Below, piece after piece: positions 25,181-33,401 of a stretch of DNA of 64,000 nt; position 1 is the first letter of the stretch, and every line of letters starts with the position of its first letter. Under the pieces are notes generated by a model, which worked only from the letters and a program-made list of their open reading frames with translations, ran no database searches and had not been told where the DNA came from. The stretch lies in assembly GCF_037963835.1 (NCBI RefSeq), contig NZ_CP150145.1, positions 4,340,001-4,404,000 of the forward strand. The letters run 5' to 3'. The DNA is from Paenibacillus sp. FSL H8-0332. Lineage in GTDB: Bacteria > Bacillota > Bacilli > Paenibacillales > Paenibacillaceae. The position numbers and the translations under genes are program-made.

Positions 25181-26830
25181 CTATTCTCCCCGTGCGCTGT
25201 TCTTATACTCTTTGGGGGATTGTCCGTATTTCTTGCGGAAGCAGAAGCTGAAATAGTTCGGGTCGGCAAACCCGATCCGCTCGGCGATCTCGAACGCCTT
25301 CAGCTCGGTTGCGCGCAGCAATTCCTTCGCAGCCTCCAGCCGGATCTGTAACAGATAGCTGACGAAGGTCATCTTCATTTCTTTTTTGAAAATGCTGCTG
25401 AAATAGCCTGTGCTGATATGCAGATGCTGGCATACCCTGCCGATGGACATATCGGATTCTTCATAGTGGCTGCGGATAAATTCCTTGGCCTGGTCTATGA
25501 GCTGCTTGTAGCTCGACTGGCGCTCCGAAGCGATGGAATCCATCAGCCGGCTGCATACGGTAATAATCCACTGCCGGGCTTCTTCCAGGTTGTTGAATTT
25601 GTTCATATCGCTTAGCGAGGTCAGGCCGGGTCCGATAAAATCATACGTTCCGCTCCCGGATTCCTTCGCCACCCGCAGAATGGAGGTGATGATCTCCAAC
25701 AGGAAGATCTGATAATCCTGCGCCGAGACCTGCTCCGTATCCAGTCCCCGGAACAACTCGTCCACTACTTCGCGCAGCTCCTGGACGGTGCCCAGCTTGA
25801 TCGTGCGGATCAGCGACTGTTGGGTCAGCTCGTCATAATCCAGCATCCGGCTGGACCGCGATTCCACATCCTCAATCCAGATGACCCGGTTGTTGCCGAG
25901 GATCAGCCGGTAATCAAGCGCTTGCAGCGCATCCCCGAAGGAATGGAACAGCATGGACGGTGCCTTACATACGGTTCCGGCCCCGGCGGTTACGGTAAGT
26001 TTCAGGAAGCGCTGCACATTCTGGCAGATCTCTTCGAGAATGGCGAAGGTACTGGCGGTAATGTCGCTCTCTTCTGGGCTCTGGCTGACCGAGAGCAGCA
26101 CAACATCATCCCGGTGGATGAATACCTTACCGAAGCTATGCTTCTGGCAGATCTCCTCCGCTATGTTCAGCACAGCATAGAGCTGAAGATTACGGTCTCC
26201 GGTATCCCGCAGGGAGACGGGACGGCCCTCTTGAAGCCCGGACGAACGGTCCTGGCGGATATAATCGATGCTGATTACAGAGGACTGGAACAATTCACCG
26301 GTGAGGGGGATGCCGTACTCTGTGCTTTTCTCAGCGATCTCTGCGGAGCGCAGACGGCGGGACACCAAGGTGGAGAGGAACTGCTCGCGCAAGACTGGCA
26401 GGCTCTTACGGTAATGCTCGCTCAGCACGAACACATTCTCCTTCTCGGCAATCTCGGTCTCGATCGTGGCGCGAACCTTAAGCAGAACATCAATCAGCTC
26501 CCGGGACGAGAAAGGCTTCAGGATATATTCATCAATCTGCAGCTTAATCGCCTTCTGGGCGTATTCAAATTCATCATAGCCGGTCAGAATGATAATCTTC
26601 GTATTCGGATGGCGGCTGCGTATCCATTCTGCAAGCTGCAGGCCATTCATGAAGGGCATCTGGATATCGGTAACAACCACATCCGGCAGCAGCCGGTCGA
26701 TCGCATCCGCCGCCTCCCGCCCGTTCTCGGCCTGTTCAACGACCTCGAAGCCGTACTGCTCCCAGTCAATCTGGGCGATAATGCCTTCTCTTACATCTTC
26801 CTCGTCTTCGGCGAGTATTAATTTGTACAT
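25181..26830 (-). CDS. YesN-type response regulator with AraC DNA-binding domain
   Basis: Response regulator of 549 residues and first gene of the sensor operon. The receiver domain (1-125) has the acidic pair EDE, phospho-acceptor Asp55 in VVVTDIQMPF and Lys in YILKPFSSRE. A middle region of about 300 residues has no clear motif, as is usual for large YesN proteins. The C-terminal AraC domain shows SIGRVCQHLHISTGYFSSIFKKE and IAERIGFADPNYFSFCFRKKYGQSPKEY. The likely target is the mglB promoter downstream. GAGGGATG precedes the ATG. Six 12-bp repeats lie 110-180 bp upstream. Confidence 0.92.
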   Translation of the reverse strand: MYKLILAEDEEDVREGIIAQIDWEQYGFEVVEQAENGREAADAIDRLLPDVVVTDIQMPFMNGLQLAEWIRSRHPNTKIIILTGYDEFEYAQKAIKLQIDEYILKPFSSRELIDVLLKVRATIETEIAEKENVFVLSEHYRKSLPVLREQFLSTLVSRRLRSAEIAEKSTEYGIPLTGELFQSSVISIDYIRQDRSSGLQEGRPVSLRDTGDRNLQLYAVLNIAEEICQKHSFGKVFIHRDDVVLLSVSQSPEESDITASTFAILEEICQNVQRFLKLTVTAGAGTVCKAPSMLFHSFGDALQALDYRLILGNNRVIWIEDVESRSSRMLDYDELTQQSLIRTIKLGTVQELREVVDELFRGLDTEQVSAQDYQIFLLEIITSILRVAKESGSGTYDFIGPGLTSLSDMNKFNNLEEARQWIITVCSRLMDSIASERQSSYKQLIDQAKEFIRSHYEESDMSIGRVCQHLHISTGYFSSIFKKEMKMTFVSYLLQIRLEAAKELLRATELKAFEIAERIGFADPNYFSFCFRKKYGQSPKEYKNSARGE

Positions 26831-26938
26831 GCGTCATCCCTCTTCGGATAGGATATGGAGTTTAACAGAACAATAATAGCTGATTCAAATGGCCCAATCT
26901 ATGGTTAAATAGACAGGGCTGCGGATCACGGGGGGCAC

Positions 26939-27010
26939 TATAGTGACAGAGATAGTGACACATATAGTGGCATTAATAGTGACTGATTTAGTGATAACTG
27001 TAGTGATATA
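26939..27010 (+). repeat. Six-unit 12-bp tandem repeat upstream of the YesN gene
   Basis: Units begin at 26939, 26951, 26963, 26975, 26987 and 26999, each of form NNTAGTGRNNNN. TAGTG is invariant in all six, and the flanks vary. The array lies 109-180 bp upstream of the response-regulator ATG, inside the gene-free gap 26831-27605, so it could be a stepped binding site. Confidence 0.8.
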
Positions 27011-27116
27011 GGAGCAATTTACTATATAGCGTGGCCTGATATAACGCAAGCGGAAATTATGTACATAGGTTAGGGCACTTAAGATTAGGACATTCAAGAT
27101 TAGAACTCAAAGCTTG

Positions 27117-27260
27117 GTCGTCGCTGCGGTGAACATTTGGCCCTCCGGCCGCTGTCCCGTTTGGATTTCTTCATTTAAACCGCTTTTAGCGGTAGAAATC
27201 CAAACACAGCTTTTGCTTACGATGCGAGCTTTCCTTCGGAAAGCTTTCAGGCGGACGCTA
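27117..27260 (+). repeat. Dispersed palindromic element, copy E, interrupted and truncated
   Basis: The left part matches the family (GTCGCTGCGGTGAACATTTGG, CCGGCCGCTGT, then GTTTGGATTTCTTCATTTAAA and GCGGTAGAAATCCAAACACA). About 40 bp containing its own hairpin GAGCTTTC-cttc-GGAAAGCT is inserted before AGGCGGACGCT. The right outer arm is then absent. Confidence 0.72.
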
Positions 27261-27288
27261 AAATAAGTGCTACTTACTATAATCAACA

Positions 27289-27468
27289 AGTGGATTTTGT
27301 ACACTTAATTTGATTATTTTAACCATTTAAGCTATTTTAAGTGGAAAAAATACATTTATTTCTGTGGATTTGCTCATAACACGGGGAATGTGGATGGATA
27401 AATGTACTTTTTCCAACTGCTAGTCTGGATACGGGAATTTCGGGTGAAATAGATGCTCTTTTTCCACT
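27289..27468. repeat. Array of AGTGGAAAAA-type half repeats, two direct then two inverted
   Basis: AGTGGATTTTGTACACTTA (from 27289) and AGTGGAAAAAATACATTTA (from 27340) are direct copies 51 bp apart. AATGTACTTTTTCCAACT (ending 27418) and ATGCTCTTTTTCCACT (ending 27468) are inverted copies 50 bp apart. CTAGTCTGGA (27420-27429) is matched by TCCAGACTAG (27515-27524). No gene is seen in the rest of the gap 26831-27605. Confidence 0.65.
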
Positions 27469-27549
27469 AAATTACGGGGGCAGCTTCGAAGGGAGAAGGC
27501 AGAGCGGGGTACATTCCAGACTAGTGGCTACGGGTTTGCCGCGCTATCT

Positions 27550-27580
27550 CAAAAAAAACCATCCCGATTACGCCGGGATG
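27550..27580 (-). terminator. Terminator of purT-GNAT operon
   Basis: CCATCCCG-attacgc-CGGGATGG is followed in the minus direction by eight T. It lies 26 bp after the GNAT stop. Confidence 0.9.
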
Positions 27581-27605
27581 GGGATGTTCGGTTACACGTA
27601 TAGGA

Positions 27606-28070
27606 TTATAGCAGGGCTTTGTTGAAGCGGTAGCCTGTTGTCTTTTCAAAGCCGATATGGCGGTAAAACGCATGTGCAGGTGCACGTTCAACGCGGTTGC
27701 CGCTCCGCAAGAACAGCTGGCAGCAGCCCTGATGGCGAGCCCATTCTTCCGCTGCAGCTACGAGTCTTTTGCCAAGGCCTTGTCCTCTAAGCTCCTCAGA
27801 TACGATCAGCGCGGTGATCTCCGTAATACAATCGGCATGCTTGTAGTAGGACTTCACCTGCCGTAAACCGATCATTCCCACAACTTCGTTATTGAGCTCT
27901 GCGACCAGGGTGCAGTGGAACGGATCATGCTCCATGCCTTCCATTCTCTCTTTCATCACGCTAAGCGTTGTCGGATAGCCGAATTCACGCAAAAGGGCTG
28001 TCACTCTCTCCAGATCATTCATGCCGCATTTGCGAATTTGCAGTACCTGCTCCTGAGTACTACTGTTCAT
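27606..28070 (-). CDS. GNAT-family N-acetyltransferase
   Basis: Acetyltransferase of 154 residues covering a full GNAT fold. Motif A is EELRGQGLGKRLVAAAEEWARHQG, and the C-terminal motif is NRVERAPAHAFYRHIGFEKT. The substrate is unknown; related small GNATs act on amino acids, amino sugars or aminoglycosides. GGAGG lies 11 bases before the ATG at 28070. The gene overlaps the end of purT by 11 bp and shares its terminator, so it is co-expressed with purine synthesis, although no link to that pathway is evident. Confidence 0.88.
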   Translation of the reverse strand: MNSSTQEQVLQIRKCGMNDLERVTALLREFGYPTTLSVMKERMEGMEHDPFHCTLVAELNNEVVGMIGLRQVKSYYKHADCITEITALIVSEELRGQGLGKRLVAAAEEWARHQGCCQLFLRSGNRVERAPAHAFYRHIGFEKTTGYRFNKALL

Positions 28071-29250
28071 CCTTGTATACCTCCACTTGTAGCTTAGACG
28101 CAGCCTGCTTGGCCGTCATCCGCGCGATTTCAACATCTTCCGCTGAACTGAGTGTTACTGCCATCCGCCGTCCAGGGCGGATCTCCGGCTTGCCGAATAT
28201 CCGGACCTGCGTGCGGGGAAGGGCCAACGCCTCTTCAATCCCGGTCACAGCAAAAGCTTGTCCGGCTCCATCAGACTTCAGGGTGGCCGAAGCTCCCGGT
28301 GTCAACAAACGTACCGCTTCCAGCGGAAATCCAAGAATGGCTCTGACATGCAGAGCAAATTCCGACAAATCCTGCGTAATCATTGTAACCATACCTGTGT
28401 CATGCGGCCGGGGGGACACTTCACTGAACAGAACCCCATCGGCGGTGAGGAAGAGCTCCACACCAAAAATTCCATACCCGCCAAGCTGATCGGTAACCTT
28501 CCGGGCGATGGCCTCAGCCTCTTCCAGCTGCGCCCCGCTCATCTGATGCGGCTGCCAGGACTCCACATAATCGCCATCCTGCTGGATGTGGCCAATCGGC
28601 GGGCAGAACACGGTTCCGCTAACCGAACGGACAGTAAGCAGTGTGATCTCGCTCTCAAACGTGACAAAGGCTTCCACGATGACGCGTGTTCCTTTGGCAC
28701 GTGCGCCTTCAAGCGCCGTATTCCAGCAGCCCTCCGCATCCTCAGGTGTCCTGCACACACTCTGGCCTTTGCCGGAAGAGCTCATGATCGGCTTAATGAC
28801 ACAAGGTGTTCCCAGCTCCAGCACGGCCTGGCGCAGTTCATCCAGACTGTCAGCGAACCGGTAGGCGGCTGTAGGCAAGCCCAGCTCTTCTGCTGCCAGA
28901 CGGCGGATGCCTTCGCGGTCCATGGTCAGCCGTGCAGCGCGGGCAGTAGGTACTACATGAAACCCTTCTTCCTCGAGCTCCACGAGTGCCCCGGTAGCAA
29001 TAGCTTCAATCTCCGGTACAATCAAATCGGGCTTCTCTGCACGGATAAGCTGCTTCAGTGCCTCTGCATCCAGCATGTCCAGTACATAAGAGCGGTGGGC
29101 CACGCCCATCGCGGGTGCCGCCTCATAACGATCCACAGCTACGGTCTCTACGCCAAGGCGCTGAGCTTCGATAATGACTTCCTTACCCAGTTCACCGCTG
29201 CCGAGCAGCAGCAGCTTTTTACTCCGGGCTGTTAAAGGAGCTCCCCACAT
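28060..29250 (-). CDS. purT: Formate-dependent GAR transformylase
   Basis: PurT makes formyl-GAR from GAR, formate and ATP in the third step of purine synthesis, without folate. It has 396 residues. ATP-grasp marks are LLLGSGELGKEV, CVIKPIMSSSGKGQSVC, VEAFVTFESEITLLTVR, GIFGVELFL and FSEVSPRPHDTGMVT. The frame opens with TTG at 29262, but GAGGTTGGAG stands correctly before the ATG at 29250. It is alone apart from the overlapping GNAT gene, away from the main pur operon, as is usual for purT. Confidence 0.95.
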   Translation of the reverse strand: MWGAPLTARSKKLLLLGSGELGKEVIIEAQRLGVETVAVDRYEAAPAMGVAHRSYVLDMLDAEALKQLIRAEKPDLIVPEIEAIATGALVELEEEGFHVVPTARAARLTMDREGIRRLAAEELGLPTAAYRFADSLDELRQAVLELGTPCVIKPIMSSSGKGQSVCRTPEDAEGCWNTALEGARAKGTRVIVEAFVTFESEITLLTVRSVSGTVFCPPIGHIQQDGDYVESWQPHQMSGAQLEEAEAIARKVTDQLGGYGIFGVELFLTADGVLFSEVSPRPHDTGMVTMITQDLSEFALHVRAILGFPLEAVRLLTPGASATLKSDGAGQAFAVTGIEEALALPRTQVRIFGKPEIRPGRRMAVTLSSAEDVEIARMTAKQAASKLQVEVYKDEQ

Positions 29251-29455
29251 TGTCGACTCCAACCTCTTTTCGCAAATTTGTCTGCTGACTTCTCTGTTTC
29301 TGTAAATTGTCGCAGTTTGATTGTAAATTTTCAGTCTTCTTTATTTTCATCCATCATCCACCAGATTGCAAGCATTCTTCGACATTTTCCTACAAACTTC
29401 ACAGATGGCTGTTCAAAAGACAAGTGAAAACGGTTTATCAAGTGAAACCTATACA

Positions 29456-32400
29456 TTATATTTCGACGAAAGCCTGCTCCTGCAGCCGTAATTCTTCGGC
29501 GATCCGGCCCCAATGCTGCGCACCATCACCCCCTTTCAGCAGCGCCGACATGGCTGCCTCCCGTTCGGACAGGCCTTCACGTAGCTGGTCTGCGGCATGG
29601 GATAAGGCCGCTGCGGCTGCATCGGTATAGAATGTCAACAGAGAGTCTTCCTGTCCTTGTACCGCGGCCGCCACCGCTTCTTTGAACCACGGCTCGGCAG
29701 CCGCGCGAATCTCTGCCCGGCCCGGTCCCTCGAAGAAGTGGCGGGGAGATCTGAAGCGGCTCCACAGTCCGGCCCATTCCAGCGGAGCCAGAACGCAGTC
29801 CAGCTTCGCCGGTGCCGGCCAGCGCTCATCCGGATTCTCCAGCAGCTGAAGCTCCTGATCCCGGATGGATAGCTCGGCTGCAGCCGCTGTAGCCGCCTGG
29901 GTCACGAATCTGCGTCCTGCCGACTCCAGCCGCAGGGTGGTCGCCCACAGCTCCTGCTCCAGTTCACGCAGAATACTGCGCTCCAGCTCCCGCCCGCAGG
30001 CGATGAAGATGTCCTTCAGGTTCCCTCCGTCTTCCCGGAGAATGGAAGGATGGAAGGACTCCTGGAAGGAACGCCCGAAGGAAAAGGCAATCCGCTGCCG
30101 GACATGATAGAGCAGCTCCGCACCTTCACGGCGCAGGTCCCGGAGCGGCCGGTCTTCCTGCTCAAGCGCGGCCAGCCGCAGATTTGCCGCTTCCCGGCGC
30201 TGCCGGAACTGCTTCATCCCTTCCTCCTGCTGGTTCGCCTCCATCAGCGCAAGGCGTTGCCATTCTTCGGCGCGCCCACGCACCGAGCTTAGACTGTCCT
30301 TGGCCGCTGCCAGGGACAATCCCGGCAGCTCCTCTCCGGCAAATTCAGAGAGTGCGGCTTCAAAGCCGCCGAACCCGGAGGCCTCATAGGCCTCCCGCGC
30401 TCCGCTTGATTTGCCCTCCAGCGCAAGCAGGCTGGACACACTGTAGATCCGCGGTGAGGTCAGGCCACCGGCCCGCAGATTTTGCGCCACATGCTGCTTC
30501 ACCTCTTCAAGCTCCGCCTCATCCGCTGCGAGGTCTGAGGCGTTGATGATGAAGAACATTTTGTCAAGCGCGAAGCTGTCCTTGATTCTGCCCAGCTGGG
30601 CAAGCAGGCTGCGGTCAGCCTTGGAGAAGGCGTGGTTATAGTAGGTCACGAAGCAGATGGCATCGGCGTTCTTCATGTAGCCAAAGGTTACACCGGTGTG
30701 CCGGGCATGTAAGGAATCCGCACCTGGCGTGTCCACCAGTACAATCCCGCTCCGAGTCAGCGGACTGTCATAATACAGGTCCGTGCTCTGCACGAAGCAG
30801 GCGCGTTTCTCGTCTGCAACCAGGCTGCGGTACTCCGCCAGGCTGACCGTCCGCTCTGTTCCGAGCAGCGGACGGGATTCCTCCCATCCGGCGGCAGCTG
30901 CCCGCAGGAAGCCGGCATGCGGCAGCGCGGACGGATGGAGCCCTCCGGTCTGCAGCCGCGCCACGGCTGCGGTCCACGAGTCGTGCTGCGGCGGCGCCAG
31001 CTGCAGCACGCTGAAGGAATGGAGGATGTCCTCCCAGACCTCCTCCGCCCGCTTCATGGTGATGGACGCCGTCCCATGGGCGAAGCCGCCCTCCGGCGCC
31101 AGAATCCGCCCGACGGCAGCCGTTGCCGGATGCGGCGACACGGGCAGCACCTCTTCGCCCAGCAGGGCATTGGCGAAGGAGGATTTGCCGGCGCTGAACG
31201 CTCCGAACAGCGCCATCGTGAAGCGGCCGCCGGCGAGGTCCTCCGCCCGCGCCGCCAGGCTGCGCGCGGCCGAGGCCATGGCCGGCTCGCTCCGCAGCAC
31301 CCCGGCCGCCGCGTGCAGCGCCGCTGCGGCCTGCGTCAGCCGGCGGCGCCCGCCCGCCGGCGTTGCCGTACCCGCCGCCCAGGCCGGGGCGGCGCCAGGG
31401 CTTGCCGCCGCTGCCACGCGCGGCGGCGGTTCCGGGCTGGCGGCGCTGAGCGCGCCAGCCGCCAGGGGCGGCACCCCCGGCAGCGCGCCGGGGGTGAGGG
31501 TGCGGCGCAGCGGCAGCAGCGCCGCCAGGCCGTCCGCGCGGGCGGCAGCCGCGCGGTCCAGGGCGGCCAGCGCGGCGAGCGCGTGCGCCTGCCGCTGCAG
31601 GGCCGCCCGGCGGCGCGTGAGCTCCGCGCGCCGCTCCTCCACCAGCGGCGGCAGCGCATCCAGCAGCGGCTCGCCGAAGGCCAGGACCGCGCGGCGGAAC
31701 TGCGCCTTAATCTCTGCCGCAAGCGTGCGGCAGAAATTAAGCAGCGCCTCGCCCGAAGCCCCGGTTCCCGGCTTCACCTGATCCGCCAGCCACTGCTGGC
31801 TCACCGCCGGGAACGCCTGCTTCAGCAGCGGCTCCGCCTCCTCCTGCCACAGCTCCAGGCCTTCCGCCCATTCGCGCACCAGCTGAAGAGTGTGCCACTC
31901 CAGCTGGGCAGTGATCTCTCTCTGCTGAAGGCTGTGCCAGTGCTGCAGCCGCGCTCCCTGCTCCTTCTCCCGCTTCGCAGCGGTGAAGAGCAGGCCGCGC
32001 CGGAAGCCCGGCTGGAGGCTCTCGATGTATGCGCCCGCCGCATCCCGCAGATCAGCCAGCATCAGATTCGTGTTACCGAGCAGGGCGTCCAGCCTGCTAC
32101 GCAGATCAAGCCGCGACTGCTCAGGCAGCTCCTCCAGCGACGCTTCCTGCTGCATCGTTGCCATGATCTCTGCTTCCACAGCTTCCGCTGCTGCACCGCC
32201 TGCCTCTTCCAGCAGCGCAGTCCGCTCCTCCTCCTGCTGCTCACGATAATCTGCCAGGACAGCATCCGCCGTATGATGCATGGAACGGGACAAGCTGTAC
32301 TCCAGCAGTTCCTGCCGCTGCTCCAGCAGACCGGAGATCAGCGCCAGCAGATCCTTCCACTGATTCAGCGGATGCCCCTCCACTTTAAGCGAAGTGAACA

Positions 32401-33157
32401 ACAGCCCCGCAGAATGAATCCCCCATTCCCGGAAAGCGCTTTCCACTTGCTGCCGGTATTCCTTCAGCGGGATTTCCTGTTCCCTGTGCTTGTCGATCTG
32501 ATTGATGATCAGGTACAGCGGCTTTCCCCAGTCGCTAAGGCTTTTGGCAAACGCCAGATTATTCTCCGACTGCACATGATTGTAATCCATCACATAAAAC
32601 ACGGCATCCGCCAAATGCAGCGCCGAACGGGTCGCCGCCTGATGACCCTCATCTGTCGAATCTACGCCGGGAGTATCCATCAGCACCCCGTGCTCCCCAA
32701 GTACAGGGACATCCTCCCACACCTCTATCGTAGAATATTCAGTCCCTTGGCGGCAGTAATCCTGAAGCCGGTCGGGAGTAGTCTGGATCACCCCAAGATT
32801 CCCTCCGGAGCTTCCGTCCACCGGATGCAGCAGCACCTGCGGTGCTCCGCTGCGGATCGATACGATATTCGCACTGGTTGGAACCGGACCCGAAGGCAGC
32901 ACGGCCTTACCGCAAAGCTTGTTAATCATGCTTGACTTGCCCGCCGAGAAATGTCCGCAGAACGCCAGCGTCAGCTCATCTGCCTGCTCCTTCACCTTTA
33001 GATCCGCTACGATCTGCGCACTCTTCTGTTCTCCCCATTGCCTTAGCCGCTCCTCCAGCAGCCTAAGCGCTGATGACCCCGCTGTAACCTGCCCCACTCT
33101 TTCCCGTTCTGCTCCCACAACATCCCCGCCTCCGCTGCGATCTATAGCTTCTTTCAT
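29456..33157 (-). CDS. dynA: Double dynamin-like GTPase (DynA/YpbR type)
   Basis: A 1233-residue protein with two fused dynamin units, as in Bacillus DynA, which tethers and fuses membranes and aids recovery from membrane damage. Unit 1: P-loop GHFSAGKSS (68-76), DTPGVDSTDEG, NQIDKH. Unit 2: P-loop GAFSAGKSS (652-660), DTPGADSLHARH, NASDLA. Long helical stalk regions lie between and after. An Ala/Pro-rich linker of unusually high GC (about 31200-31700) joins the units. The ATG at 33157 has no clear RBS; a GTG at 33118 has GGAGG in front and may be the real start. The promoter region is shared with the divergent padR. Confidence 0.92.
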   Translation of the reverse strand: MKEAIDRSGGGDVVGAERERVGQVTAGSSALRLLEERLRQWGEQKSAQIVADLKVKEQADELTLAFCGHFSAGKSSMINKLCGKAVLPSGPVPTSANIVSIRSGAPQVLLHPVDGSSGGNLGVIQTTPDRLQDYCRQGTEYSTIEVWEDVPVLGEHGVLMDTPGVDSTDEGHQAATRSALHLADAVFYVMDYNHVQSENNLAFAKSLSDWGKPLYLIINQIDKHREQEIPLKEYRQQVESAFREWGIHSAGLLFTSLKVEGHPLNQWKDLLALISGLLEQRQELLEYSLSRSMHHTADAVLADYREQQEEERTALLEEAGGAAAEAVEAEIMATMQQEASLEELPEQSRLDLRSRLDALLGNTNLMLADLRDAAGAYIESLQPGFRRGLLFTAAKREKEQGARLQHWHSLQQREITAQLEWHTLQLVREWAEGLELWQEEAEPLLKQAFPAVSQQWLADQVKPGTGASGEALLNFCRTLAAEIKAQFRRAVLAFGEPLLDALPPLVEERRAELTRRRAALQRQAHALAALAALDRAAAARADGLAALLPLRRTLTPGALPGVPPLAAGALSAASPEPPPRVAAAASPGAAPAWAAGTATPAGGRRRLTQAAAALHAAAGVLRSEPAMASAARSLAARAEDLAGGRFTMALFGAFSAGKSSFANALLGEEVLPVSPHPATAAVGRILAPEGGFAHGTASITMKRAEEVWEDILHSFSVLQLAPPQHDSWTAAVARLQTGGLHPSALPHAGFLRAAAAGWEESRPLLGTERTVSLAEYRSLVADEKRACFVQSTDLYYDSPLTRSGIVLVDTPGADSLHARHTGVTFGYMKNADAICFVTYYNHAFSKADRSLLAQLGRIKDSFALDKMFFIINASDLAADEAELEEVKQHVAQNLRAGGLTSPRIYSVSSLLALEGKSSGAREAYEASGFGGFEAALSEFAGEELPGLSLAAAKDSLSSVRGRAEEWQRLALMEANQQEEGMKQFRQRREAANLRLAALEQEDRPLRDLRREGAELLYHVRQRIAFSFGRSFQESFHPSILREDGGNLKDIFIACGRELERSILRELEQELWATTLRLESAGRRFVTQAATAAAAELSIRDQELQLLENPDERWPAPAKLDCVLAPLEWAGLWSRFRSPRHFFEGPGRAEIRAAAEPWFKEAVAAAVQGQEDSLLTFYTDAAAAALSHAADQLREGLSEREAAMSALLKGGDGAQHWGRIAEELRLQEQAFVEI

Positions 33158-33303
33158 AATTAGTACATTTGTATGATTTATTTCACTGCAAGAATAGAAT
33201 AATTATATTTTATCATCAGATCGTCACAAATCAAATATCCACATTTACAAAATCAGCTATAAACCTTCACGAAAAACAAGATTTCGCAGATGGCTTATAC
33301 CCC

Positions 33304-33333
33304 TTGACAGATAATACCATAATCATTTACTAT
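33304..33333 (+). promoter_or_regulatory. Sigma-A promoter of padR
   Basis: Consensus -35 TTGACA (33304-33309), an 18-base spacer and TACTAT (33328-33333). It is the clearest promoter of the window. Its -10 touches the operator-like palindromes that follow. Confidence 0.75.
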
Positions 33334-33363
33334 ATCCATGACGGATATATCCATAATGGATAT
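33331..33363 (+). promoter_or_regulatory. Overlapping palindromes, probable PadR operator
   Basis: TATATCC-atgac-GGATATA (33331-33349) and ATATCCATaATGGATAT (33347-33363) are both perfect and share three bases. They cover the -10 and start region of the padR promoter, where PadR repressors usually bind to control their own gene. Confidence 0.7.
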
Positions 33364-33401
33364 AGCGATTCGATCTCAATATTTTTGATGGGAGGTATGG
33401 T

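Noticed and set aside
23805..25256. 483-codon open frame opposite the sensor kinase
   Set aside because: Shadow of the kinase reading frame; His/Gln/Leu-rich, without motifs.
26885..27097. 70-codon minus-strand ORF upstream of the YesN gene
   Set aside because: Kept open by the 12-bp repeats (units of four codons); no RBS and a composition unlike proteins of this genome.
30917..32935. 672-codon open frame on the plus strand inside the dynamin-like gene
   Set aside because: It is antisense to a protein with two intact GTPase domains. The frame is open because of high GC and codon bias, the translation is Arg/Gln-rich with no recognisable domain, and there is no RBS.
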